From the NCBI RefSeq assembly GCF_022640935.1, contig NZ_JALCCV010000010.1, positions 1-58,661 on the forward strand: a stretch of 58,661 nucleotides of DNA. The letters run 5' to 3'. A program made the translations under genes and the position numbers. Source of the DNA: Bifidobacterium sp. (lineage in GTDB: Bacteria > Actinomycetota > Actinomycetes > Actinomycetales > Bifidobacteriaceae). Below are positions 51,973 through 58,661 of the stretch, in pieces. Within the stretch, counting starts at the first letter, position 1, and every line of letters starts with the position of its first letter. The notes beneath the pieces were generated by a model, which was not told the origin of the DNA, did no database searches, and saw nothing but the letters and a program-made list of their open reading frames with translations.

Positions 51973-52353
51973 TCAAGAGCCGATAATCGTCATTTCGGGC
52001 TGGATCAAACAACCGAGCACGGTCTCGATTATTTGCGTAAGCGCATCCTCAGGCAGCGTAGAGACTTTCGCAGCGTTGCGCGCCTGCAAATCAAGCGATT
52101 TAAGCTGCTCGACCTGCGCCCAGCCGTGACGCCGCCCACCGGTTGCAGTGCCGTCAGGCACGCGGCCAACATCGACATGCAATGGATAATGGTTGTCGGT
52201 GTGCGATATCGGGACGACCATCGTCAGTCCGCTGCGCCGATTGAATGCGTCATTACTGACGACTACAACCGGTTTTCTGCTGGCCTGCCCTTGGCCATCG
52301 GAGGGATTCGAATCAACCCAGAGCACATCTCCGTAATGAAATCGAGGCGTCAC
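51973..52353 (-). CDS. mazF: MazF/PemK-family toxin
   Basis: A ribosome-independent mRNA endonuclease of 126 residues. It shows FHYGDVLWVDSNPSDGQGQ, the RKPVVVVSNDAFNRRSG strand pair, MVVPISHT and WAQVEQLKSLD, all typical of the MazF beta barrel. The GTG start at 52353 overlaps the antitoxin stop (GTGA), as usual for toxin-antitoxin pairs, keeping antitoxin in excess. It sits inside a metabolic region and may have arrived as a unit. Confidence 0.92.
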   Translation of the reverse strand: MTPRFHYGDVLWVDSNPSDGQGQASRKPVVVVSNDAFNRRSGLTMVVPISHTDNHYPLHVDVGRVPDGTATGGRRHGWAQVEQLKSLDLQARNAAKVSTLPEDALTQIIETVLGCLIQPEMTIIGS

Positions 52354-52604
52354 AGCGAACCCTTGCCTGCAGCCTTGCCGAAGCCATCCTCAACAGGTCT
52401 GAAATCGCCCTCGTACCCGGCGAAAAGGGTATTGATATTCTTGGGATGAATGGCTCTGCGCCTCTTAGGGGACAGCACGATGGAATCATCGCGAATATCG
52501 GCATCAAGCTCGTCGCCTACATGCAGACCCGTCTGGGCAAGCAGCCTCCTGCTGAGTCTGACACCTTGGCTGTTGCCCCATTTCTGCACTGTCATGGTAG
52601 TCAT
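52350..52604 (-). CDS. mazE: MazE-family antitoxin
   Basis: The 84-residue AbrB/SpoVT-type protein starts TVQKWGNSQGVRLSRRLL, the swapped-hairpin DNA-binding half, followed by an acidic and basic tail (LFAGYEGDFRPVEDGFGKA) that would wrap the toxin. ATG 52604 follows GGAGG at 6 bases. It should repress its own promoter through the palindrome at 52624-52646. Confidence 0.92.
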   Translation of the reverse strand: MTTMTVQKWGNSQGVRLSRRLLAQTGLHVGDELDADIRDDSIVLSPKRRRAIHPKNINTLFAGYEGDFRPVEDGFGKAAGKGSL

Positions 52605-52623
52605 ATCCGGCCTCCGTTCCCCT

Positions 52624-52646
52624 TTGTATATACATAGTATATACAA
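52624..52646. promoter_or_regulatory. Perfect palindromic operator of mazEF
   Basis: TTGTATATAC (52624-52633), ATA, GTATATACAA (52637-52646): 10-bp perfect arms 20 bp before mazE. On the minus strand TATACT inside it is a good -10, so bound MazE or MazEF would cover the promoter. Confidence 0.7.
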
Positions 52647-52698
52647 CAGTGCAGACCTTATTGTAGGCGACTATCGTCCGGCTTGCGCACGGATTCGC

Positions 52699-53547
52699 CT
52701 AGCTCTCCGCGCTGGCAATGGCTCCGGCGATGTCGTCGCTGGAGAAGTCATGCTCCAAATACCGTGGATTCGCCACCGGCAGATGCTCCTGCAGCGTATC
52801 GAAACGCTGCACGGCAACACGGGCCTTGTCCACATGGAAATCGAGCGCATGGCCGCCGATCGTGTGATCATCGGCAAGATAATGCATGTGGAAACCGCCG
52901 ACCGCCACGCCGTTGAACACCTGCGGCGAATAATAGGCCAGCAGCGTGCCTTCGGTGGATTCGGCGTCGAACACCCGCTGCTGCTGCGCGGTATGCTCGA
53001 GCGAAGGATACGGCCGACTTTGCTTGGCGCAGGCACGCGTGCGCATATTCGCGAACCTTCCCGTCACCGTGACGGCGAAGAACGTATTATCCAAGCCGGT
53101 GGTTTTCAACAGGAAATCAGACAGCTCGGCCTTGCTGCGGTCTTCGAAGACGCACAGCGGCGAGAATCTGGCCCAATGCGCATTGGCGAAAGGAAGCATA
53201 AACGAGTCAGAGGCGACGACGACGCTGCCGTCGTGACGCACTTGGTACGGGGTGCCGTGCAGGATGACGATCTCGCCGTCCAAGCCCTCGCCGGTGCCGA
53301 TGCCCGTATCGCCGTGCGTGAGCAGCTCGCCCATGCTCAATGTACCGTCGAACAGCCCTGGCACCAACAACGCCAAGGTGCCATGCTGGTACAACGTGCG
53401 AGCGTTGCGTCCGCTCTCGTCTTGGTCCCCGCCGCCGGCTACGCCATCGAATGCCGCAGAGTCATCCTGCGCGGCGCCAGGCCGCGCTGCATCAGACCGC
53501 GCTGCATCAGACCGTGCAATGTCATGTTCGATAAGTTGCGTCGTCAT
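52699..53547 (-). CDS. aldC: Acetolactate decarboxylase
   Basis: Splits 2-acetolactate to acetoin and CO2. The 282-residue protein has LYQHGTLALLVPGLFDG, MGELLTHGDTGIGTGEGLDGE, and the metal cluster GFHMHYLADDHTIGGHALDF with three His. An N-terminal extension of about 45 residues is low-complexity, partly from a 15-bp repeat coding SDAAR (53482-53511). AGGAG precedes ATG 53547. It follows acetolactate synthase on the same strand, making an acetoin branch from pyruvate. Confidence 0.95.
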   Translation of the reverse strand: MTTQLIEHDIARSDAARSDAARPGAAQDDSAAFDGVAGGGDQDESGRNARTLYQHGTLALLVPGLFDGTLSMGELLTHGDTGIGTGEGLDGEIVILHGTPYQVRHDGSVVVASDSFMLPFANAHWARFSPLCVFEDRSKAELSDFLLKTTGLDNTFFAVTVTGRFANMRTRACAKQSRPYPSLEHTAQQQRVFDAESTEGTLLAYYSPQVFNGVAVGGFHMHYLADDHTIGGHALDFHVDKARVAVQRFDTLQEHLPVANPRYLEHDFSSDDIAGAIASAES

Positions 53548-53731
53548 ATGTTCTCCTATCGCTATCGTGTTCCTTGTGGGATTTTCCTGCGACGGACCTG
53601 CAGGCCGGAATTCGCCGGCACATACGCCTTGCCAGCATATGACCGGCCGTTACGCCAATCGCCCGCGGTGCGGCCTAGGTCTTGTGGACTTCTCATCGCA
53701 CCTTATCGGCCCTATATGGTCTTATGACGAA

Positions 53732-55621
53732 TCAGCTCAGCTCGTCCCTGATCAGGGATTCGTTGAGCTCGTGGTTATGCGAATAATCGACCGGGACGTC
53801 GATGACGACCGGCCCGTCCTGCGCGAAAGCCCAGTCGAGCGCCTCGTCGAGGGATGTCTCGCCGTCGACATGCCTGCCTTTGGCGCCGAAGCTTTCGGCA
53901 TAGCGCACGAAATCGACATGGCCGAGCGCCACACCGGCATCCTTGCCATACTTGGACATCTCCTGGAAACGGACCATGTCATAATGCTCGTCGTTCCAGA
54001 CGAGCTGGACGATGTGCAAGTGCTCGCGTACAGCTACGTCAAGCTCCTGGCCGGAGAAGAGGAATCCACCGTCGCCCGAAACCGAGACCACGGTCTTGCC
54101 GGGTCGTACGAGCGCGGCCGCGATGGCCCACGGCAGACCGACGCCCAAGGTCTGCATGCCGTTGCTGAACAACAGGTGGCGAGGTTCGTAGCTGCGGAAA
54201 TTACGGGCCATCCAGATGTAATGACTGCCTACGTCGACGCTCACCGTCATGTCGTCGTCGACCCGCTGCTGCAGCGCATGGACGATCTGCAGCGGGTGGA
54301 TGAGCGCAAGCCCGTCGGGACCGGTCCGTTGTGCCGGCCGGGGAGGCAGGCTCTCCTGCTCGAGCCTGCCGCGCAAGCCGTTGAGGTATGCGCGCGACTC
54401 CTTCGGAAGATGCCAAGCGGCATCGGATGCGTTGACGCCGGCTTCGCCCGCCTTATCGGCCTCATGCGCCGCGCCGCCGGCATTGCCCGCCTCGCACAGG
54501 CTGGCGAGCGCGGCGAGCGTCGGCGTGATGCCATAGGGAATGACAGTGTCAGGCTGGAATTCACGGGTGAATTCGGGAATGACGTCGTCGATGCAGACGA
54601 TCGGAGTGCTCGAAAGCACATTCCAATTGCGTGCCTCGTATTCGATCGGGTCATAACCGACCGTGATGACCAGATCGCTGCGGCGCAGGATCTCGTCGCC
54701 CGGCTGGTTGCGGAACAGCCCAACCCTGCCGAAGTACAGCCGTTCAAGGCTGCGCGGAATGATGCCCGCCCCTTGGAACGTCTCGACCACCGGCAGGTGG
54801 TTGACCGTTAGGAAACGCCGCAATGCCGCTGCCGCGTCCCGCTCCGAGGCCCTCATTCCCGCGAGGATCACGGGAAGTTTGGCGGCCCGCACCCGCGCAA
54901 GCAGCTCGGTCAGAGTCGAAGGGTCCGACGCCTGCTGTGCCGGGACAGGTAGGCGGGATGCCCGTTCGGACCGCACTTCGTGACCCATCACATCCTGCGG
55001 CACCGAAATGAACGCCGCGCCCTTCTTGGCGGCGACGGCCGTGGCGTAGGCGTTGTCGAAGGCTTCAGCCAGATTGTCCGGGTCCTGCACCTCGACGCTG
55101 CTTTTGGTAATCGGCGACATCATGCCGCGGCTGTCGATGCTCTGGTGCGTCAGCCGGGACAGGTCACCGCGCGGCACTTGGCCGGCGATGGCGATGACCG
55201 GGTCTCCTTCGGCGGTGGCCGTGACCAAGCCAGTGGCGAGATTGGAGGCGCCCGGGCCGGAAGTGGCAACGGCAACGGCCGGCGTTCCGGTCAGCCGCCC
55301 GATTCCGGCGGCCATGAGGGCGGCATCCTGCTCGTTCCTAGTGATGATCAGCTTCGGCGTGCCCGGCATGGCGCTGTATTGCAGCGTCTCGAAGAGCTGA
55401 TCGACTTTCGCGCCCGGAATGCCGAACACATAGCGAATCCCATGGTCGATCATAGCTGCGGCCAACGCCTCGGAAGCCTTGACCGAAGCCGCGGGAGCGG
55501 CCGGGATCCGGCTGATCGCCATCTGCTCGATTGCAGGAGGATCAGGCGTGGTTGCCCTGCCGTCCAGCGTATCCGTCTGCGCGGCGACGCCCCGCTCCAG
55601 CACGCCTGTTGCATTGTCCAT
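53732..55621 (-). CDS. alsS: Catabolic acetolactate synthase
   Basis: This thiamine-diphosphate enzyme joins two pyruvates to 2-acetolactate. The 629 residues include YVFGIPGAKVDQLFE, the activating Glu in ITRNEQDAALMA, TSGPGASNLATGL, SDLVITVGYDPIEYEARNWN, and the cofactor motif SGDGGFLFSGQELDVAV with NDEHYDMV. It lacks FAD-enzyme and regulatory-subunit neighbours, so the pH-type AlsS is favoured over the biosynthetic form. A roughly 45-residue N-terminal extension and a linker insert (GNAGGAAHEADKAGEAG) are unusual. AAAGG is 12 bases before the ATG. A strong promoter is upstream. Confidence 0.94.
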   Translation of the reverse strand: MDNATGVLERGVAAQTDTLDGRATTPDPPAIEQMAISRIPAAPAASVKASEALAAAMIDHGIRYVFGIPGAKVDQLFETLQYSAMPGTPKLIITRNEQDAALMAAGIGRLTGTPAVAVATSGPGASNLATGLVTATAEGDPVIAIAGQVPRGDLSRLTHQSIDSRGMMSPITKSSVEVQDPDNLAEAFDNAYATAVAAKKGAAFISVPQDVMGHEVRSERASRLPVPAQQASDPSTLTELLARVRAAKLPVILAGMRASERDAAAALRRFLTVNHLPVVETFQGAGIIPRSLERLYFGRVGLFRNQPGDEILRRSDLVITVGYDPIEYEARNWNVLSSTPIVCIDDVIPEFTREFQPDTVIPYGITPTLAALASLCEAGNAGGAAHEADKAGEAGVNASDAAWHLPKESRAYLNGLRGRLEQESLPPRPAQRTGPDGLALIHPLQIVHALQQRVDDDMTVSVDVGSHYIWMARNFRSYEPRHLLFSNGMQTLGVGLPWAIAAALVRPGKTVVSVSGDGGFLFSGQELDVAVREHLHIVQLVWNDEHYDMVRFQEMSKYGKDAGVALGHVDFVRYAESFGAKGRHVDGETSLDEALDWAFAQDGPVVIDVPVDYSHNHELNESLIRDELS

Positions 55622-55708
55622 GATGTTTCAAAACCTTTCCGACGCCATGCCACCGACCGATAATCGCCACTGGGCGTGGCGTATGGCATTTGGTTTGTAT
55701 TACTTGGA

Positions 55709-55739
55709 AAGATAGAAGTCTCATGTTGATCTGTCAACA
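55709..55739 (-). promoter_or_regulatory. alsS promoter with overlapping inverted repeat
   Basis: On the minus strand a perfect TTGACA -35 (55737-55732), 17 bases, then TATCTT (55714-55709). TGTTGA-TCTG-TCAACA (55724-55739) is an inverted repeat over the -35. A divergent MarR gene lies 200 bp away. The rest of the 316-bp gap has no gene. Confidence 0.65.
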
Positions 55740-55937
55740 CAAAATGCCGGGATTTCACTGTAATTCTCGTCACAGTCTTTGCCGCAGCCTGTGCGCGTTC
55801 CAGCCTGCGTGAACCCGCAGACGCATATTGTTCCGCATGCGGCTAGGCTGAAGTACAGGATGAACCGATAAGCACACAGTGATATCGCGCACAATGGCAC
55901 CGCACACAATGGCGTGGCAAACCAGAAAAGGAGAGCA

Positions 55938-56405
55938 ATGCACGATCTGGGACATTTGGCGCAGGACATTTCCATTCTGCACCGTTCGTATTACAAAGAC
56001 ACCGCTTCGGCGTTCAAAAGGCTGCGGCTCAATCCCACCGCCGCCTGCATCATGATCGCGGTATGCGACTCCCCCGGCATCAATCAACGGCGGATCTCGG
56101 ATTATCTGGCGATCGACAAAGGCCTCACCGCCCGCGAGGTCGCCAAGCTGGAATCCTCAGGCTACTTGCGCCGGGTCAAGGGCAAGGGGAAATCCATATC
56201 GCTCGACGCCACAGAAGCAGGCGAAGGCATCGCCGACAAAGCGCGCCGAATTCGCGCATCCTGGTGGCAGAACCGCTTCTCAAGCACCGGCGTCACCCAG
56301 ACCAGCGAGCTGCTGACCGGCATCGAGCGCATCGTCCGCTCGCTGACCGGCGGCCTCGACATCCGCTCCCCCGACGGCACGGAATCCGAGGACGCGAGGC
56401 AATGA
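55938..56405 (+). CDS. MarR-family transcriptional regulator
   Basis: The 155-residue winged-helix protein shows the MarR order: an N-terminal dimer helix, LNPTAACIMIAVCDSPGINQRRISDYLAIDKGLTAREVAKLESSGYLRRVKGKGKSISLDATEAG (helix-turn-helix plus wing), then a C-terminal dimer helix. ATG 55938 follows AAAAGGAG. It is divergent from alsS and is the best candidate to read the inverted repeat over the alsS promoter; the ligand is unknown. Confidence 0.9.
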   Translation: MHDLGHLAQDISILHRSYYKDTASAFKRLRLNPTAACIMIAVCDSPGINQRRISDYLAIDKGLTAREVAKLESSGYLRRVKGKGKSISLDATEAGEGIADKARRIRASWWQNRFSSTGVTQTSELLTGIERIVRSLTGGLDIRSPDGTESEDARQ

Positions 56406-56543
56406 CGGCATGCTCGGCGAAGAAACGCCGGCGTTGATGCGGACAGCCGAAGACACGCTCTCCCTATGGCGCGTAACGATAACCCGCACTCGCATGTGGT
56501 TGCATGTAACGGTACCGAACGAATAATGAAAGGGTTTTCTCTC

Positions 56544-58556
56544 GTGAAACCACTTGACATAGTTGATTTGAAGACCATAACCGGGATAGCGATGCACCCG
56601 CACGAGCCTCGGGGGGTTTGGGCGGTGCAGCAGCCGAACGTCGACGCGAATGCCTATGTGGGCCAGCTGCATGCGATCGACGATCAGGGCAAGAGCAGGC
56701 AACTGACGTACGGGCAATGCGACAGCCATCCGAAATTCAATCGTACAGGCGACCTGCTCGGTTTCCTCAGCCGTGATCTGGAGGGAAAATCGCAGGTACG
56801 CGTGCTCTCATCGGCTATGGGCGAATCAGTGCAACCGGCAGATTTGCCGCTGGGTTGCGCAGATTTCGATTTCTCCGCCGATGGATCCCTGCTGGTTGTC
56901 ATCGCCGAACGGCCTGAGGACGGGCGCTACGGCACTGTGAAAGGTCTGAGGCCGCAAAGCGAAGCGCCACGGCTCATCACGACGCGCAGATGGTATTCGA
57001 ACGGCAGAGGCTACCTTCAGAACAAGCCGTTGTCGCTCGCCTTCATCAGCCTCGGCGAGCTCTCGCTTGGCCCTGCCGCCTCTGCCGCCCCCGGGGAACA
57101 ACGTTGGACGGGGAGCGATGCGCCGGCTGCTTGGGCTTGGTGCGACGTTCCCGAGCTGTCAGACCAGAATGAGCCGCCTGTGCAATGGGAATCAGCGCAG
57201 TTTTCGCTCGATGGCACGGCGCTCCTGGCCATCGGCAACGCCCACAAGGGACGCGATCTCAATCTGCGGAAGGATCTGTATCGCATTCCTTTGGAACCTG
57301 GCGCAGACGGAGCGTTCCCCGCTGCAGGCACGCCCAAATGCCTCACTGGGCAGTTCGGCAACTTCGACGTCTCCGGTTTCGCCCAGCTCGCCGATGGCCG
57401 GATCTTTCTGTCGATGACTGATCTGGACGAGGATGTGTACGATGCCGAAGCCCACGATTCCTTCATCGCTATCCTCGACGGCGCCAAACTGACTCGTCTG
57501 ACCGAGCCCAAAACCACGGATATCGGTTTCGATGGCCATCTGGCGCTGGCGGGCGAGCGTGCGGTACTGGCCGGCGACAAGCAGCATGGACTGGTCACGC
57601 TTGTCACAGTCTCAGACGATGGCGCCATCACTCCGGTGATCGACGACGCGGTAAGCATGACCGCTTGGGATGCAGCCGCAGGCACCGGCCGTATCTTGGC
57701 TGCATACGCGAGCGAAACCGAATCGGCGGTGTTGCAGGGCATCGGATTCGCCGGCGACCGGACGAAATCGATATCTTCAGTCGCCAATGTTGTTATCGCC
57801 CCCCGCACGGCGATCATCACCGGCCGCGGCGGCTACCCTGTCGAAGGCTGGATCTACACGCCGGCGGGAACGGGCACCTGCCCGGTAATCCTGTGGATCC
57901 ACGGTGGCCCCTTCGCCGCATCCGGCCCCACGGTGTTCGATGAAGCCCAAGTGCTTGTGGGAGCCGGCTACGGAGTCGTCATCTGCAACCCACGCGGATC
58001 AGCCGGCTACGGCGAAGCGCACGGGCAGAGCGTGAAGGGCGTGCTCGGCACCATCGATATGGAGGACATCACCGACTTCTTCGATGCCGCCCTGGAAAGC
58101 GAAGAGCGTTTTGATTCCGAAGACGTCGGCATCATGGGCGGATCATACGGCGGCTACATGACCGCGTGGATGATCGGGCATACGCAGCGTTTCAAGGCGG
58201 CGATCGTGGAACGCGGCATGCTGGATCCGGGGCTGATGTTCGGCACATCGGATATCGGCGACTGGTTCAACGCGAAGCTGTGCGGAACCTCGGCCGAAGA
58301 TCTGGCGCGCCAGAGCCCCATGGCGTATGTATCCGAGGTGAAAACGCCTACGTTGGTCATCCATTCCGAGAACGACCATCGATGCCCCATTTCGCAGGGC
58401 CTGCAATTCTACAACAGGCTCAAGCGCCAAGGCACCTACGCCAACATGCTCATCTTCCCCGGCGAGACGCACGAGCTCACGCGCAGCGGCCAGCCCAGGC
58501 ACCGCGTGGAGCGCTTCGAATATGTCTTGCAATGGTGGAAGCAGTGGCTCGGGTAG
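56544..58556 (+). CDS. S9-family serine peptidase (acylaminoacyl/dipeptidyl-peptidase type)
   Basis: The 670-residue enzyme has an N-terminal beta-propeller (short WD/Kelch-like blades such as SHPKFNRTGDLLGFLSR, about 15-420) and a C-terminal alpha/beta hydrolase. The nucleophile is in GGSYGGY near 534, the Asp in HSENDHRCP near 610, and the His in GETHELTRSG near 642. No signal peptide, so probably cytosolic, cutting short peptides. GTG 56544 has AAAGGG 9 bases upstream; ATG 56526 or 56466 are alternatives. Confidence 0.92.
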   Translation: MKPLDIVDLKTITGIAMHPHEPRGVWAVQQPNVDANAYVGQLHAIDDQGKSRQLTYGQCDSHPKFNRTGDLLGFLSRDLEGKSQVRVLSSAMGESVQPADLPLGCADFDFSADGSLLVVIAERPEDGRYGTVKGLRPQSEAPRLITTRRWYSNGRGYLQNKPLSLAFISLGELSLGPAASAAPGEQRWTGSDAPAAWAWCDVPELSDQNEPPVQWESAQFSLDGTALLAIGNAHKGRDLNLRKDLYRIPLEPGADGAFPAAGTPKCLTGQFGNFDVSGFAQLADGRIFLSMTDLDEDVYDAEAHDSFIAILDGAKLTRLTEPKTTDIGFDGHLALAGERAVLAGDKQHGLVTLVTVSDDGAITPVIDDAVSMTAWDAAAGTGRILAAYASETESAVLQGIGFAGDRTKSISSVANVVIAPRTAIITGRGGYPVEGWIYTPAGTGTCPVILWIHGGPFAASGPTVFDEAQVLVGAGYGVVICNPRGSAGYGEAHGQSVKGVLGTIDMEDITDFFDAALESEERFDSEDVGIMGGSYGGYMTAWMIGHTQRFKAAIVERGMLDPGLMFGTSDIGDWFNAKLCGTSAEDLARQSPMAYVSEVKTPTLVIHSENDHRCPISQGLQFYNRLKRQGTYANMLIFPGETHELTRSGQPRHRVERFEYVLQWWKQWLG

Positions 58557-58579
58557 GCGAGCGATCAGATATTCACGCG

Positions 58580-58595
58580 CCCGGATGCATCCGGG
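58580..58595 (+). terminator. Perfect palindrome after the S9 peptidase
   Basis: CCCGGATG/CATCCGGG, 16 bp, lies 24 bp after the stop. As RNA the centre would open into a small loop. No U run follows. Confidence 0.4.
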
Positions 58596-58612
58596 ACCCT
58601 ATGCAAGTCGGG

Positions 58613-58661
58613 CGATGGCGTTTCAAAAACCGCAGAGAACGGCGGCTTGAAAACGCCATCG
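58613..58661. other. Long imperfect hairpin at the right edge
   Basis: CGATGGCGTTT (58613-58623) pairs with AAACGCCATCG (58651-58661), and inner CCGC/GCGG and CAA/TTG arms extend the stem with small bulges to an 8-base loop. It may be a terminator for a gene to the right, a repeat element, or part of a larger structure cut by the window. Confidence 0.5.

Noticed and set aside
53482..53511. CRISPR-like repeat in aldC
   Set aside because: It is a 15-bp in-frame tandem repeat coding SDAAR with no spacers and no cas genes.

Overview
The window looks like a chromosomal segment of a high-GC Gram-positive anaerobe, most probably a Bifidobacterium. Three things support this: an actinobacterial-type translational T-box in front of ileS, an anaerobic class III ribonucleotide reductase (nrdD/nrdG), and a giant fused acyl-CoA dehydratase activase. 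The codon use (GC-rich, GTG starts) and strong AAGGAG ribosome sites fit the same group. The species cannot be told from sequence alone, and genus is an inference.

Left part (1-22.7 kb), almost all on the minus strand: the cut end of an IS3-family element, a small membrane protein, ileS with its T-box, an aldo/keto reductase, a nucleoside hydrolase with ribokinase (nucleoside to free ribose to ribose-5-phosphate), a heterodimeric ABC exporter with one degenerate ATPase site, a GCS2-type glutamate-cysteine ligase, the 1639-residue activase-like protein, and nrdG and nrdD. A pair of NrdR-like boxes, 31 bp apart centre to centre, overlaps the deduced nrdD promoter.

Middle part (22.9-38.7 kb): xseA-xseB ending in a perfect 14-bp-arm hairpin; a membrane-anchored EEP-family phosphodiesterase; an isoaspartyl peptidase; a TetR regulator divergent from a two-gene ABC exporter; tRNA-Arg(CCU); then a small accessory patch with a DUF4391 protein and a Vsr mismatch endonuclease, neither with its usual partner. 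After these come a VOC protein, a Gfo/Idh/MocA oxidoreductase, a large helical protein of unknown role, and the coupled pair glmM-def.

Right part (38.7-58.7 kb) is the most distinctive. A plus-strand cluster joins a polar amino-acid ABC importer (two permeases, two ATPases, one lipoprotein) to an aminotransferase, a D-2-hydroxyacid dehydrogenase and an MFS transporter. This layout suggests amino acid import, transamination, reduction to a D-2-hydroxyacid and export. It is met head-on by a second aminotransferase plus 2-hydroxyacid dehydrogenase pair on the minus strand. Beyond that lie a zinc alcohol dehydrogenase, a GNAT acetyltransferase, a MazEF toxin-antitoxin pair under a perfect palindrome, acetolactate decarboxylase and catabolic acetolactate synthase (an acetoin/butanediol route). 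A MarR regulator is divergent from them, and an S9 peptidase closes the window.

Taken together, the right 20 kb reads as an accessory redox and amino-acid overflow region. Several short dispersed or palindromic intergenic elements lie in the gaps and are listed separately. No rRNA, CRISPR array or prophage was seen.
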